Shown: positions 34,718 to 44,462, counted from the first letter of the stretch. The stretch: DNA of 64,000 nt from Sphingomonas sp. PP-CE-1A-559 (GCF_004340965.1 NZ_SLYA01000001.1:744001-808000); one strand, 5' to 3'. Translations and numbers: made by a program. The notes: generated by a model not told the origin, from the sequence alone.

Positions 34718-35368
34718 ATGCAATTCTTCGAGACGCGGGCGACGGCGATCATCACGATCGTGACGGTCATCGTCTCGGGATTTTTGGTGCTGAGCGGCTC
34801 GCTTGGCTACTGGGCGGTGAACGCCGGGTTCATCCCGTTGCGGATGACCGATCTCGGTATTCCGAGCGAGCATATGTTCGTGGTGCCGGCCTGGGTGACG
34901 CCGCTAACCGCGACGTTGATCCATGGCGGCTGGGCGCACGTTGCGCTCAACCTCGTGATGCTGGTGTATTGCGGGCAGTTCGTCGAGAAGGCGCTGGGGA
35001 CGGTCGGGTTGGTCGTTCTGTACGTGCTGGGCGCGTATGCCGCGGCGGCGGGACATTGGGCGTTTGGGCCTGAGTCTACCGCGCCGATGATTGGCGCGAG
35101 CGGTGCGATTTCGGCGGTCGTTGGGGCTTATGCGCTGTTGTATGGCGAGCGGCGCGCGCAGGCGATCGGGCCGGTGCCGGCTGGGGTCGTGCATGTGGTT
35201 TGGCTGGCCGCGGCGTGGATCGGGATCCAGTTGCTGATGGGGCTGGCCGGGTTTGGGGCTTCGGTTGGGGCTAGCGGGCCTATTGCTATTGGCGCGCATA
35301 TCGGCGGGTTCTTGGCGGGGCTGGTGCTGGCTCGGCCTTTGTTGCTCTGGCATTATCGCGCGGCTTGA
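34718..35368 (+). CDS. Rhomboid family intramembrane serine protease
   Basis: 216 residues with about six membrane helices. It contains HGGWAHVALNLVMLVYCGQF (L1/TM2 region with the conserved Asn), the catalytic GASG (Ser near residue 126), and HIGGFLAGLVLAR with the catalytic His near 202. It cuts membrane proteins within the bilayer; the substrate is unknown. It starts five bases after greA and is probably in its transcript. The codon use near the end drifts (more TTG/TTT), mildly unlike greA. Confidence 0.88.
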   Translation: MQFFETRATAIITIVTVIVSGFLVLSGSLGYWAVNAGFIPLRMTDLGIPSEHMFVVPAWVTPLTATLIHGGWAHVALNLVMLVYCGQFVEKALGTVGLVVLYVLGAYAAAAGHWAFGPESTAPMIGASGAISAVVGAYALLYGERRAQAIGPVPAGVVHVVWLAAAWIGIQLLMGLAGFGASVGASGPIAIGAHIGGFLAGLVLARPLLLWHYRAA

Positions 35369-35427
35369 GCGGACTGTCCCTCACAGGCGTTCGCTCCGTC
35401 CACGCTAACCCAAACCCACATCTACAC

Positions 35428-35564
35428 CGTTCGTCCTGAGTAGCTGCTGAGCTTGTCGAAGCGGCGTATCGAAGGATGGGTCGGTGCGAGGGGCGTGTGC
35501 TTCGATACGAGCCCTCGATACGCTCCTTGCGGAGCTACTCGGTCTCTACTCAGCACGAACGGGG
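35428..35564. repeat. Palindromic repeat, family F (copy 2)
   Basis: CCGTTCGTCCTGAGTAGCTG and GAGCTTGTCGAAGCGGCGTA at left; GCGGAGCTACTCGGTCTCTA and CTCAGCACGAACGGGG at right, with TTCGATACGAGCCCTCGATA between. Same building blocks as 11465-11590. Confidence 0.75.
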
Positions 35565-35745
35565 TGGGGAGACGACTGCTGCCTACGCCGCGATCTGGCG
35601 AGGCCGCCGAAGCTCGTAGCCGTAGTTCTGCCTGGAGTGCCCTCACCCATCGCCGCCTTTGGCGTCTCTCCCTCTCCACGATGGGAGAGGGGCGACGGGT
35701 GCCGCTTCACGCGAACTTGATCGTCAGGCAGGTTTTCCTAAATCA

Positions 35746-35839
35746 GTCATCCCCGCGAAGGCGTGGATCCATAGCCTATGTCGTTGCGATCAGATCGCTA
35801 CGTCAGCCAGTATGGAGCCCGTCTTCGCGGGAATGACGG
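35746..35839. repeat. Palindromic repeat, family C-like variant
   Basis: GTCATCCCCGCGAAGGCGTG, GATCCATA and the inverted TATGGAGCCCGTCTTCGCGG, GAATGAC enclose a centre of about 40 bases. The arm core CCGCGAAGGCG is shared with family C but the ends differ. Confidence 0.75.
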
Positions 35840-35851
35840 CTCAGGAGTAGT

Positions 35852-36079
35852 TCAGGCTACGGTCGCGCCTAGATTCGGTTCGAGCATCCGGTGCAGATGA
35901 ACCACCACGAACTTCATCTCCGCGTCATCGACGGTACGCTGCGCCGCAGCACGCCAGGCCTTTTCGGCGCTGGCGTAGTCGGGGAATACGCCGACGAACT
36001 CGATCTTGCTCAGATCGTTGAAATCCAGGGTGCGCGGGTCGCTGACGCGGCCGCCGAATACGAGGTGGAGCTTGCTCAT
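35852..36079 (-). CDS. DUF4170 domain-containing protein
   Basis: 75 residues, cytoplasmic. It matches the DUF4170 pattern: MSKLHLVFGGRVSD, TLDFNDLSKIEFVGVFPDYA, AEKAWRAAAQRTVDDAEMKF and a terminal HLHRMLEP. The family is a short alphaproteobacterial protein of unknown function. ATG 36079 has AGGAAAGC before it. It is followed by a family C-like palindrome. Confidence 0.85.
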   Translation of the reverse strand: MSKLHLVFGGRVSDPRTLDFNDLSKIEFVGVFPDYASAEKAWRAAAQRTVDDAEMKFVVVHLHRMLEPNLGATVA

Positions 36080-36143
36080 GCGCTTGCTTTCCTAGGGAGG
36101 TGGTTGCCGCCTCCCTAGCGTGTTCGACCCGCGGTTTGAACCC

Positions 36144-36623
36144 TTAGACAGTAGGCTTTTGCGAAACCGCCTTCGCACCTGCGGTACCGGCCGTCGTGAC
36201 CGCCTTGACGATACCTTCGAGCAAGCCCTTGGCCTGATCGCGCGCGTTGTCCTTGGTCAGGCCGAGTTCGCCGAGTTCCGAGCGGCCTGCATCCTTGGCT
36301 GCTGCGGTCGCCGCCACGAGCGTCTCGCTGAGGCGCTTGCCGACGGGGGCGAGCAGTTCCTTTTCACGCGCCGAACGCGGGAGCAGCGCGCCGGCGAGGG
36401 CGCCGACAGCGAGGCCGCCGACGAGGATGCCCAGCGGATTGGATTCGAGGTTGTTGACGACGCGCTTGGTCTTCTCGCGCGAGACTTCGAGAACCTCGGA
36501 GGCCTTGTCGCCAGCATCGTGATAGACCTTCGATGCGGTCTCGCGGACGGTGTCGAGGCCTTCGCGCAGACGGCTCTCGGTCTCGTGGGCGGCTTCGTTG
36601 GCAGTGGTCTTTGAGTCGGTCAT
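36144..36623 (-). CDS. Membrane-anchored amphipathic stress-type protein (YtxH/ElaB-like)
   Basis: 159 residues. The long charged helical N-terminus (1-60, ETESRLREGLDTVRETASKV, KASEVLEVSREKTKRVVNNL) leads to a glycine-rich membrane segment (GILVGGLAVGALAGALLP near 68-85), then another charged helical region. It resembles ElaB/YqjD or YtxH-like proteins of stationary phase or envelope stress, though no motif is decisive. It is the last of four minus-strand genes of similar type. GGACATTTCC spans the start region, with weak Shine-Dalgarno support. Confidence 0.65.
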   Translation of the reverse strand: MTDSKTTANEAAHETESRLREGLDTVRETASKVYHDAGDKASEVLEVSREKTKRVVNNLESNPLGILVGGLAVGALAGALLPRSAREKELLAPVGKRLSETLVAATAAAKDAGRSELGELGLTKDNARDQAKGLLEGIVKAVTTAGTAGAKAVSQKPTV

Positions 36624-36710
36624 GGAAATGTCCTTCTGGTGGCAAGCTGCTCGTCGTTTAACGCGAGCCGGGACTTCTAGGTTTCAATGCGGTGACCGTG
36701 GTCAGGGCGG

Positions 36711-36983
36711 TCACCGCCCGCGGCGGAACAGTCCGACGATCCGGTGACGCGCGAGGAACAGCCCGGCGACTGCGGCGAACCCCGCGGTCGGTCCCGGATT
36801 GCGCTTCACGGTTTCGACGCTGGCGCTGAGCGCGGCGGTGCCGGCATCGGCGACGTCGCGGCTGGCGTTCAGCGCGAGCTTCCGCGGATTGAGCCGGTCC
36901 TGCAACTGTCCGAGCGTCATCATGACGCGCTGGCGGGCGAGGGCCGATTCGATCTCTGCGGCGGCGACTTTGGCGGATGTCAT
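36711..36983 (-). CDS. DUF3618-type small membrane protein (YqjK position)
   Basis: 90 residues. The DUF3618-like start (AAAEIESALARQRVMMTLGQ, LQDRLNPRKLALNASRDVAD) is followed by a hydrophobic stretch (PTAGFAAVAGLFLARHRIVG) and a basic C-terminus. The ATG at 36983 overlaps the stop of the holin-family gene by four bases. In E. coli the corresponding third place is held by yqjK. Role unknown. Confidence 0.72.
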   Translation of the reverse strand: MTSAKVAAAEIESALARQRVMMTLGQLQDRLNPRKLALNASRDVADAGTAALSASVETVKRNPGPTAGFAAVAGLFLARHRIVGLFRRGR

Positions 36984-37333
36984 GATACGGGCTCGCTCTT
37001 CGTCTGAAGCTTCGACTTGCCGATCATCGCCAGGATCGCCGCCACTGCGAGGACGGCCACCACGACGATGGCGGTCGCCCATCCTGGCCCCACCAGCGTC
37101 GCCACCGTCAAGATCGCACCGACCAGCAGTGCGATCAGCGCGGCGAGAGCCAGCACGCCGGCGACCGCGAAGAACATTGCGGCCGACTTGTACGCGCTCG
37201 CCGTCTCGCCGAACTTCGCCTTGTAGACGGCGACCTCCGCGGTCGCGAGACTCTTAGTCTCGGTCGCCAGGCGACCGACGATCGACACGAGGCTCTCGTC
37301 CTCGCCGGTCGCGAACGTCAGTGGGTCGGACAA
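36980..37333 (-). CDS. Phage holin superfamily / YqjE-like inner-membrane protein
   Basis: 117 residues. An N-terminal amphipathic part (DESLVSIVGRLATETKSLAT, AEVAVYKAKFGETASAYKSA) is followed by two adjacent membrane helices (AAMFFAVAGVLALAALIALL, TAIVVVAVLAVAAILAMIG). This is the Phage_holin_3_6 (DUF1469) pattern of YqjE. It starts at TTG 37333 with GAAGG before it, four bases after the upstream gene's stop. It has no phage context and should not be read as a lysis gene. Confidence 0.78.
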   Translation of the reverse strand: MSDPLTFATGEDESLVSIVGRLATETKSLATAEVAVYKAKFGETASAYKSAAMFFAVAGVLALAALIALLVGAILTVATLVGPGWATAIVVVAVLAVAAILAMIGKSKLQTKSEPVS

Positions 37334-37337
37334 GACG

Positions 37338-37826
37338 TCAGACCTTCGAGTTGGCATCGACGCCCGACTGCACCAGTCGCGCGACGACGAAGCCGATGGC
37401 CGCTGCTGCACCCACGGCGATCGCGGGCGACTTGCGCACGAGTTCGCGCGCGTCGTCGAACAACTCGTCGATGTCCTTCGCCTTCACCTGGTCGGCGAAG
37501 CCCGAGACGCTGTCGGCGGCGCTGCGGGCATAGCCGCCATATTGCGAGCCGAGCTTTTCATCGACTTGGCCAGCGGCGTCGGTCAGCAACTGTGCGACCT
37601 GCTCCAGGGCGCCACTTGCACGTGCCTTGCCGTCCTCGGCGAACGTGCGGACCTTGTCGGTCGCCTGCGCGGTGTACTTGTTGGCGCCGTCCTTGATCGC
37701 CTGCTTCGCGTCGCCGGCCTTGGCCGAGACATCGCCGTTATCGATCGTCTTGCTGAGCTCGGTCCCGACCTCGTTCGCGGTCGTTTTCAGGTCGTTGACG
37801 GTGTCGTTTACGCTGGAGTCGGCCAT
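37338..37826 (-). CDS. ElaB/YqjD/DUF883-type membrane-anchored protein
   Basis: 162 residues. A long soluble, Ala/Asp/Lys-rich helical part (NDLKTTANEVGTELSKTIDN, GALEQVAQLLTDAAGQVDEK) ends in a conserved ElaB-like segment (DARELVRKSPAIAVGAAAAI, GFVVARL) with one C-terminal membrane helix. In E. coli YqjD and ElaB bind ribosomes in stationary phase through the N-terminal part and anchor them to the inner membrane; that role is inferred here. First of the yqjD-yqjE-yqjK-like operon, divergent from eno. Confidence 0.78.
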   Translation of the reverse strand: MADSSVNDTVNDLKTTANEVGTELSKTIDNGDVSAKAGDAKQAIKDGANKYTAQATDKVRTFAEDGKARASGALEQVAQLLTDAAGQVDEKLGSQYGGYARSAADSVSGFADQVKAKDIDELFDDARELVRKSPAIAVGAAAAIGFVVARLVQSGVDANSKV

Positions 37827-37956
37827 GACGGTCCCTTTCAGAATTGTTACGCTCTCAACACCGTCGTTGGAGCGCGGTTCCCGAAGCGCGCGCGATTGCC
37901 GGATATGGCGTGAGACGGTAGAGGCGGCGCGAACGACCCGGCACCGGGATTTGTAG

Positions 37957-39249
<1,293 letters not shown>

Positions 39250-39259
39250 TTGCCCCATC

Positions 39260-39377
39260 CGTCATGCCGGGCCCTTCGACTAGCTCAGGAGGGCCTTGTT
39301 CCGGCATCCACCGTCCCGCATGATCGACAGACTTGATTGTGCGGGACGGTGGACCCCGGAACTAGTCCGGGGTGACG
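39260..39377. repeat. Palindromic repeat, family D (copy 2)
   Basis: CGTCATGCCGGGCCCTTCGA and the far arm GGTGGACCCCGGAACTAGTC, CGGGGTGACG, with inner CATCCACCGTCCCGCATGAT against TGTGCGGGACGGTGGAC. It lies between eno and ftsB. Confidence 0.82.
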
Positions 39378-39405
39378 GAGTGGGTTTGGAGTACCGGAGG
39401 ACGAC

Positions 39406-39732
39406 ATGGCACGCGTGACGACGAAGACCAGCAAGTTGCGGAAGACGATGCGCAAGGCCGCATGGCCGGCGCTGGGGCTGACGCTGATGGCGTTCTTCGG
39501 CGCGTATGCCGTGCTCGGGCCGAACGGGATGTTCGCGTATGGCGATTACAAGCGCCAGCTTGCGAAGCGCGAGCAGGACTATGCCGCGCTAGATCGCAAG
39601 CGTGAGGTCTTGAAGAACCGGGTGGCTCTGCTGAACCCGGATCATGCGAACCCGGATATGGTCGACGAGATGGTCCGGAAAGAGCTGAACGTCGCGCATC
39701 CGGACGAGGTTATCGTTCCGCTGGGGAATTGA
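39406..39732 (+). CDS. ftsB: Cell division protein FtsB (DivIC family)
   Basis: 108 residues. A basic cytoplasmic start, one membrane helix (WPALGLTLMAFFGAYAVLG near 20-40) and a periplasmic coiled coil (GDYKRQLAKREQDYAALDRK, REVLKNRVALLN), then the conserved DMVDEMVRKELNVAHPDE segment. It forms the FtsQ-FtsB-FtsL complex that triggers septal peptidoglycan synthesis. Location after eno is the usual one. GGAGG precedes the ATG. Confidence 0.92.
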   Translation: MARVTTKTSKLRKTMRKAAWPALGLTLMAFFGAYAVLGPNGMFAYGDYKRQLAKREQDYAALDRKREVLKNRVALLNPDHANPDMVDEMVRKELNVAHPDEVIVPLGN

Positions 39733-39736
39733 GCCT

Positions 39737-39850
39737 CTGCTCCCCTCCCTGAAAGGGAGGGGCTGGGGGTGGGTTGGCGGGCTTGAGCCGCCACCGATGG
39801 GACGTGCGGAAGCCGACCCACCCCCGACCCCTCCCTTCCAGGGAGGGGCA
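39737..39850. repeat. Palindromic repeat, family E (copy 6)
   Basis: TGCTCCCCTCCCTGAAAGGG, AGGGGCTGGGGGTGGGTTGG and the inverted CCGACCCACCCCCGACCCCT, CCCTTCCAGGGAGGGGCA. It lies between the convergent ftsB and hydrolase genes. Confidence 0.85.
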
Positions 39851-39871
39851 AGAAGTGTGGTCGTCCGGAGG

Positions 39872-40696
39872 TTATCGTCCCAGGAAGGTCAGCAGGTCGT
39901 TGGTGAAACGATCGCTCTCAGTGATCGTCAGGCCGTGCGGGGCGCCGTCATATTCGACCAACTGCGAGTCCGCGATGCCCTTGGCGGCGGCGCGGCCGGT
40001 GGCGTCGATCGGCACCGTCTTGTCGCTCGTTCCGTGGACGACCAGCGTCGGTACGCGGAAGGCGGCCAGGTCCTGACGGAAGTCGGTGTGGCCGAACGCC
40101 TTGGCGCACTCCAGCGTCGGGTGAAGGCCCGCCTGCATCGCCAGACTCCAGACCCAGTCGACGACTTCGTCGCTGACCGGCGAGGTGATGAACCCGACGC
40201 CGAGGAATTGCTGGAGGAACGTCTTGAAGAACGCCGGGCGGTCGTCTTCGATACCGGCGCCGATGCTGGCGAGCGTCTCTTCGGGAACGCCGTCCGGGTT
40301 GTCGTCGGTCTTGAGCATGTACGGCACGACAGAAGAGATCAGCCCGGCGGCGACCACGCCTTTGCCCTCGTAGCGGCTCATGTAGCGCGCGATCTCGCCG
40401 CCACCCATCGAGAAGCCGACGATCGTCGCGTCGGTGTTCGCGCCGGTGGCTTCCATCACGTCGGCCAGATCGTCGGTCAGCGTGTCGTAGTTGTAGCCGG
40501 TCCAGGGCTGGCCCGAGCGACCGAACCCGCGGCGATCATAGGCGATCGCGCGGAAGCCTGCGTGCGCGAGCGCCATCGCCTGCGCGTCCCAGCTGTCGGC
40601 GTTGAGCGGCCAGCCATGCGTCAGGATCACCGGGCGTCCCGTGCCCCAATCCTTGACGTAAATATCGGTACCGTCACGGGTTTTTACGTAGGGCAT
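39872..40696 (-). CDS. Alpha/beta hydrolase, non-haem haloperoxidase-like
   Basis: 274 residues, cytoplasmic, no signal peptide. The fold motifs are LTHGWPLNADSW (oxyanion loop near 27), YDRRGFGRSGQP near 57, the nucleophile elbow GFSMGGGE (Ser near 97), the acid within VVHGTSDKTVP near 218 and the catalytic His in DGAPHGLT near 252. This set is typical of arylesterase/cofactor-free haloperoxidase-like hydrolases. The start is ATG 40696 rather than the TTG three bases before. Substrate unknown. Confidence 0.87.
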   Translation of the reverse strand: MPYVKTRDGTDIYVKDWGTGRPVILTHGWPLNADSWDAQAMALAHAGFRAIAYDRRGFGRSGQPWTGYNYDTLTDDLADVMEATGANTDATIVGFSMGGGEIARYMSRYEGKGVVAAGLISSVVPYMLKTDDNPDGVPEETLASIGAGIEDDRPAFFKTFLQQFLGVGFITSPVSDEVVDWVWSLAMQAGLHPTLECAKAFGHTDFRQDLAAFRVPTLVVHGTSDKTVPIDATGRAAAKGIADSQLVEYDGAPHGLTITESDRFTNDLLTFLGR

Positions 40697-40821
40697 CAAG
40701 CTATCCAGTCTCTCTAGGGAGGTGTGCGTTCAACGGCTCATCGCGCACGCCGTTCCGCACGCTGGCGTACCGAGGCTTCGACTGGCAGCATGGCACCAGA
40801 CGAATCGGAATCGGAGACAGG

Positions 40822-42561
40822 ATGCGGATCGGACTTTTGACGACGGCGCTCGGCGCGGTCCTTGCCTTGAGCGCGTGCGGCCCTGCGCAGACGACCGCGA
40901 ACACGCAGGCTCCTGCTGCGCCGACGACTGCTGCGAAGGGCGACTGGGCGGGGTTCCGCGATGGCTTCATCGACGGCTGGTTCAAGATCGATCCGGCCAA
41001 CGCGGTCTATCAGGGCAAGCACGAATATGACGGCGGCTTGGGCGACTGGAGCGCGGCGGGACTGAAGCGGCAAGCCGATTTCCTGCACGCGGCTATCGAC
41101 AAGGCCGGGGCGTTCAAGGATCTGAAACCCGCCGAGGCATTCGAGCGCGACTATCTGGTGCAGGTCGCCAAGGGGAAGCTGTTCTGGTTGGAGGATGCCG
41201 ACCAGCCGCACCATAATCCGGCCTGGTATGTGAGCGCGGGGCTCGATCCGAACACGTATATCGCGCGCAACTATGCCGATGCGCCGACGCGGATGAAGGC
41301 GCTGACCGCGTTCCTGCAGAAAATTCCGGTGGCGGCGGGCAACATCAAGGCGAACCTCAAGACGCCGATGCCGCTGAGCTACGTCAATTACGGGACGGCG
41401 GCGTTCAACGGGTTTGCCGACTATTATGCGGGCGACGCGGTGAAGGCGTTTGCGGGCGTGAAGGATGCGGCGGCGCAGAAGCAACTCACCGATGCGGCGC
41501 AGGCGGCGTCGAAGGCGATGCATAATCTGGGGACGTGGACCGAGGGCCAGCGCGCGACTGCGACGCAGGATTTCGCGCTCGGGGCGGACAAGTTCGCGCG
41601 GATGGTGGCGATGACCGAAGGTGTCGATACGCCGCTCGACCAGCTCGAGGCGGCGGGTGTCGCCGACCTGAAGCGCAACCAGGCGGCGTTGGCGCAGGTG
41701 TGCGGGGTGTTCGCCAAGGGGCAGACGATCCTCGCGTGCATGGACAAGATGAACGCGAACAAGCCGGTCGGCGGGCCGGTTGCGGAGGCAAGGCGCCAGA
41801 TCCCGACGTTGCGGAAATTCGTCGTGGATCATGATTTGCTGACGATCCCGGGGACCGAGCAGGCGCTGGTCGAGGAATCGCCGCCGTATAACCGGCAGAA
41901 CTCGGCGTATATCGATCCGCCGGGGCCGTTCGATAAGGGCGTGCCGTCGATCTACTATATCTCGCCGCCCGATCCGAGCTGGACCAAGGCGGTGCAGGAC
42001 GCGTTCGTGCCGGGCAAGAACGACCTGCTGTTCACCTCGGTGCACGAGGTGATGCCGGGGCATTTCGTCCAGTTCCTGCATGCGAACCGCTCGCCGTCGC
42101 TCTTCGGGCGGCTGTTCGTGGGGTATGCGTTTGCCGAGGGGTGGGCGCATTATGCCGAGGAAATGATGTGGGAGGCCGGGCTCAACAACGGCGATCCTGA
42201 GACGCATGTCGGGCAGATCTCGAACGCTCTGCTGCGGGATTGCCGGTATCTTTCGGCGATCCGCATGCATGCGAAGGGGATGACGCAGGAGCAGTCGTTC
42301 CGGATGTTCGTCGACGAGTGTTACCAGGACGAGGGGAACGCCAAGCAGCAGGCGGCGCGGGGGACGTATGATCCGGCGTATCTGAACTATACGATGGGTA
42401 AGTTGATGATCCGGAAGCTGCGGGCGGACTGGACTGCGACGCGGGGCGGGCGGGAGGCTTGGAAGGCGTTTCATGACCAGTTCTTGAGTTATGGGGGGCC
42501 GCCGATTCCTTTGGTGCGGGCTGCGATGATGGGGGAGGCTAAGGCTTCGGCTGCGTTTTGA
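40822..42561 (+). CDS. DUF885 family lipoprotein, probable zinc metallopeptidase-like enzyme
   Basis: 579 residues. The N-terminus is a lipoprotein signal (LTTALGAVLALSAC, lipobox Cys near 20) followed by a Thr/Ala/Pro linker, so it is anchored in the envelope. The DUF885 domain covers the rest. HEVMPGHFVQFLHANRS near 405 has the HExxPGH metal-binding signature and FAEGWAHYAEEMMWE near 440 supplies the further Glu ligand. Family members are linked to gluzincin peptidases. The substrate is not known. Confidence 0.88.
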   Translation: MRIGLLTTALGAVLALSACGPAQTTANTQAPAAPTTAAKGDWAGFRDGFIDGWFKIDPANAVYQGKHEYDGGLGDWSAAGLKRQADFLHAAIDKAGAFKDLKPAEAFERDYLVQVAKGKLFWLEDADQPHHNPAWYVSAGLDPNTYIARNYADAPTRMKALTAFLQKIPVAAGNIKANLKTPMPLSYVNYGTAAFNGFADYYAGDAVKAFAGVKDAAAQKQLTDAAQAASKAMHNLGTWTEGQRATATQDFALGADKFARMVAMTEGVDTPLDQLEAAGVADLKRNQAALAQVCGVFAKGQTILACMDKMNANKPVGGPVAEARRQIPTLRKFVVDHDLLTIPGTEQALVEESPPYNRQNSAYIDPPGPFDKGVPSIYYISPPDPSWTKAVQDAFVPGKNDLLFTSVHEVMPGHFVQFLHANRSPSLFGRLFVGYAFAEGWAHYAEEMMWEAGLNNGDPETHVGQISNALLRDCRYLSAIRMHAKGMTQEQSFRMFVDECYQDEGNAKQQAARGTYDPAYLNYTMGKLMIRKLRADWTATRGGREAWKAFHDQFLSYGGPPIPLVRAAMMGEAKASAAF

Positions 42562-42588
42562 TCTGAGAGGAGTTGCATCACCTTCCGT

Positions 42589-42692
42589 CCACCCCGGCGA
42601 AGGCCGGGGCCCAATTGGGGAGCGTCGCTAACGAAGCGCAGTCCTCCGTTACGCCGACCTTTCCAATTGGGCCCCGGCCTCCGCCGGGGTGG
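42589..42692. repeat. Palindromic repeat, family G (copy 2)
   Basis: CCACCCCGGCGAAGGCCGGG, GCCCAATTGG at left and CCAATTGGGC, CCCGGCCTCCGCCGGGGTGG at right, with a shared inner GCGTCGCTAACGA as in copy 1. Confidence 0.85.
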
Positions 42693-42730
42693 TAGCTCTC
42701 GGTGTTAGGGTGTCCCAAACCAAAGCATGT

Positions 42731-42782
42731 GTCCCCGCGAAGGCCGGGACCCAGACTGGGCACCCGCCTTCGCGGGTGAACA
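42731..42782. repeat. Palindromic repeat, family C (copy 4)
   Basis: GTCCCCGCGAAGGCCGGGAC, CCAGACTGGG, CACCCGCCTTCGCGGGTGAA. Confidence 0.8.
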
Positions 42783-42806
42783 TTCTTCTTCTTCGGCTTC
42801 TTCTTC

Positions 42807-42914
42807 TGCTCCCTCTCCCCCTTCCGGGGAGAGGGCTGGGGTGAGGGGGAGCCAAGCAGTGCGGCGTTTGGGGCTGCCCCTCACCCCGACCCTCTCCCCG
42901 GAGGGGAGAGGGAG
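42807..42914. repeat. Palindromic repeat, family E (copy 7)
   Basis: TGCTCCCTCTCCCCCTTCCG, GGGAGAGGGCTGGGGTGAGG at left and CCTCACCCCGACCCTCTCCC, CGGAGGGGAGAGGGAG at right. Confidence 0.8.
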
Positions 42915-42918
42915 TAAG

Positions 42919-44313
42919 TCACCTCGCTTGGGAGGCCGGCTGGACGTCCTGCGTTTCTTCGGTCGGTGGGTTGCGGATCGAGGGGCGGAGGCGGCTTAGG
43001 CTGCATAGGCCTGCGACTAGCGCTAGGCCTGCGGCGACGAGGGGCGGGGTCATGCCGGCGCCTACGCCCATGGCCAGGAGGGCGGCGACCAAGGTAGCGC
43101 CGGTGGTCTGGCCTACCAGGCGGACCGTCGAGACGAGGCCGCCTGCTGCAGCTGCACGTTCGCGGGGGGCGGAGCCGATGATGAGGCGTGCGTTCGGGGC
43201 CATGAACATCCCGAACCCCGAGCCGCACAATGCCATCCGCCATGCGATGTCGAAATAGCCGGGGTCTGCGGGCATGTACGCGATCAGCAGCAGCGCGCAG
43301 ATCGAGACGCCCATCCCGATCCCACCGAGCAGCCCGGCCGGGTAGCGATCCGACAACCAGCCGGAGAGCGGCGCGACGAACATGTTGGCTAGCGGCCACG
43401 GCGCGATTGCCGCGCCGACCTCCGCCGCGCTGAACCCGTAGGCGTGCGTCAGGCGGAACGGGGTCGAGAGTAGCAGCGTCATCTGTGCGATGAACGCGGT
43501 GTAGGCACCGATCGCCGACAGCGCGAGCACTGGCCGGGCGAGCAGGTCGATCGGCAGGATCGGCTTGGTCTCGCCTTGCTCGCGCTTCACGAAGAACCAG
43601 CCGATGACGATGCCGGTCGCGACGATCGCGGCGGAGACGATCGGGCTGTCGCCGTGGACCGCGCTTTCCGCGCCGCCGATGACGAGGCCGATCATCGCCG
43701 CGCACATCACTGCGCCGAGCACGTCGAAGGGTTCGTCGTGTTTGCGTGGTTCGGGTAGCGCGCGGCCGAGCAGCAGCGACGCGATCGCGAACGGTACGGC
43801 GCTGGCGAACACCCAGGGCCAGGGGGCGATGGCGAGGACGAGGCCGCCGATCGTCGGGGCGAGTGCCGCGGAACTGGAGACGACGACCGAGTTGATGCCG
43901 AGCCCGCGTCCAAGTTGCTTGGTCGGGTAGATCGAGCGGATCAGTGCCGACGAGACGCTGAGCGCCGCCGCGGCACCCAGGGCTTGCGCGGCGCGGACAA
44001 CGAGCAGGAACGGCAGGCTCTTCGCGAAGAAGCAGAGCAACGTCGCGACGGTGAAGATCAGCTGGCCGTATTGGTACATGCGCTTCAGGCCGATGCGGTC
44101 GCCGAGCCCGGAGAAGGGGAGCAGCGCCATCGCCAGGATCAGCTGGTAGACGGTGACGACGGTCACCACCGCGCTGCTGCCGACGTTCAGATCGCGCGCG
44201 ATCGTCGGGAGTGCGACGGTGGCGATGCCGCCGTCGATGATCGTGAGCGCCGTGCCCGCCGAGATCGCGGCGATGGCGACGAAGCGGCGGGGCTTGGGCA
44301 GGCCGTCCTGCAT
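42919..44313 (-). CDS. MFS transporter, 14-TM DHA2 (drug/proton antiporter) type
   Basis: 464 residues of the inner membrane. The helix-1 motif GTALTIIDGGIATVALPTIA near 18 and motif A FSGLGDRIGLKRMYQYGQ near 72 are those of EmrB/QacA-like exporters. About fourteen helices are visible, including PWPWVFASAVPFAIASLLLG. It likely exports a toxic compound; which one cannot be read. There is no membrane-fusion partner beside it. Divergent from the prolyl oligopeptidase gene across a family D palindrome. Confidence 0.87.
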   Translation of the reverse strand: MQDGLPKPRRFVAIAAISAGTALTIIDGGIATVALPTIARDLNVGSSAVVTVVTVYQLILAMALLPFSGLGDRIGLKRMYQYGQLIFTVATLLCFFAKSLPFLLVVRAAQALGAAAALSVSSALIRSIYPTKQLGRGLGINSVVVSSSAALAPTIGGLVLAIAPWPWVFASAVPFAIASLLLGRALPEPRKHDEPFDVLGAVMCAAMIGLVIGGAESAVHGDSPIVSAAIVATGIVIGWFFVKREQGETKPILPIDLLARPVLALSAIGAYTAFIAQMTLLLSTPFRLTHAYGFSAAEVGAAIAPWPLANMFVAPLSGWLSDRYPAGLLGGIGMGVSICALLLIAYMPADPGYFDIAWRMALCGSGFGMFMAPNARLIIGSAPRERAAAAGGLVSTVRLVGQTTGATLVAALLAMGVGAGMTPPLVAAGLALVAGLCSLSRLRPSIRNPPTEETQDVQPASQAR

Positions 44314-44330
44314 TTTCTTGAACTCGCTTC

Positions 44331-44448
44331 GTTACCCCGGATCCTTCAACTTTCCTCAGGAGAGCCTTGTTCCGGGGACCACCGTGCCGCACAATCGACA
44401 GGATTTGTTATGCGGATCGGTGGACCCCGGAACAAGCCCGGGGTGACG
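44331..44448. repeat. Palindromic repeat, family D (copy 3)
   Basis: GTTACCCCGGATCCTTCAAC, CCTTGTTCCGGGGACCACCG at left; CGGTGGACCCCGGAACAAGC, CCGGGGTGAC at right. It fills the promoter gap between the divergent MFS and peptidase genes, so it must carry or abut their promoters. Confidence 0.82.
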
Positions 44449-44462
44449 GTAGGGAGTTGTAT

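Larger units (their letters stand above)
35369..35851. other. Gene-free stretch carrying repeats
   Basis: 483 bases between the rhomboid and DUF4170 genes. It holds a family F element (35428-35564), a piece resembling family E (CTCTCCCTCTCCACGATGGGAGAGGGGC, 35668-35695) and a family C-like palindrome (35746-35839). No gene is supported. Confidence 0.6.
42562..42918. other. Repeat array between convergent genes
   Basis: 357 bases with no gene, filled by three palindromes of different families (G copy 2 at 42589, C copy 4 at 42731, E copy 7 at 42807) placed end to end. Confidence 0.75.

Noticed and set aside
36980..37333. Prophage holin
   Set aside because: There are no phage genes nearby. 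The size, helices and neighbours match YqjE-type membrane proteins.
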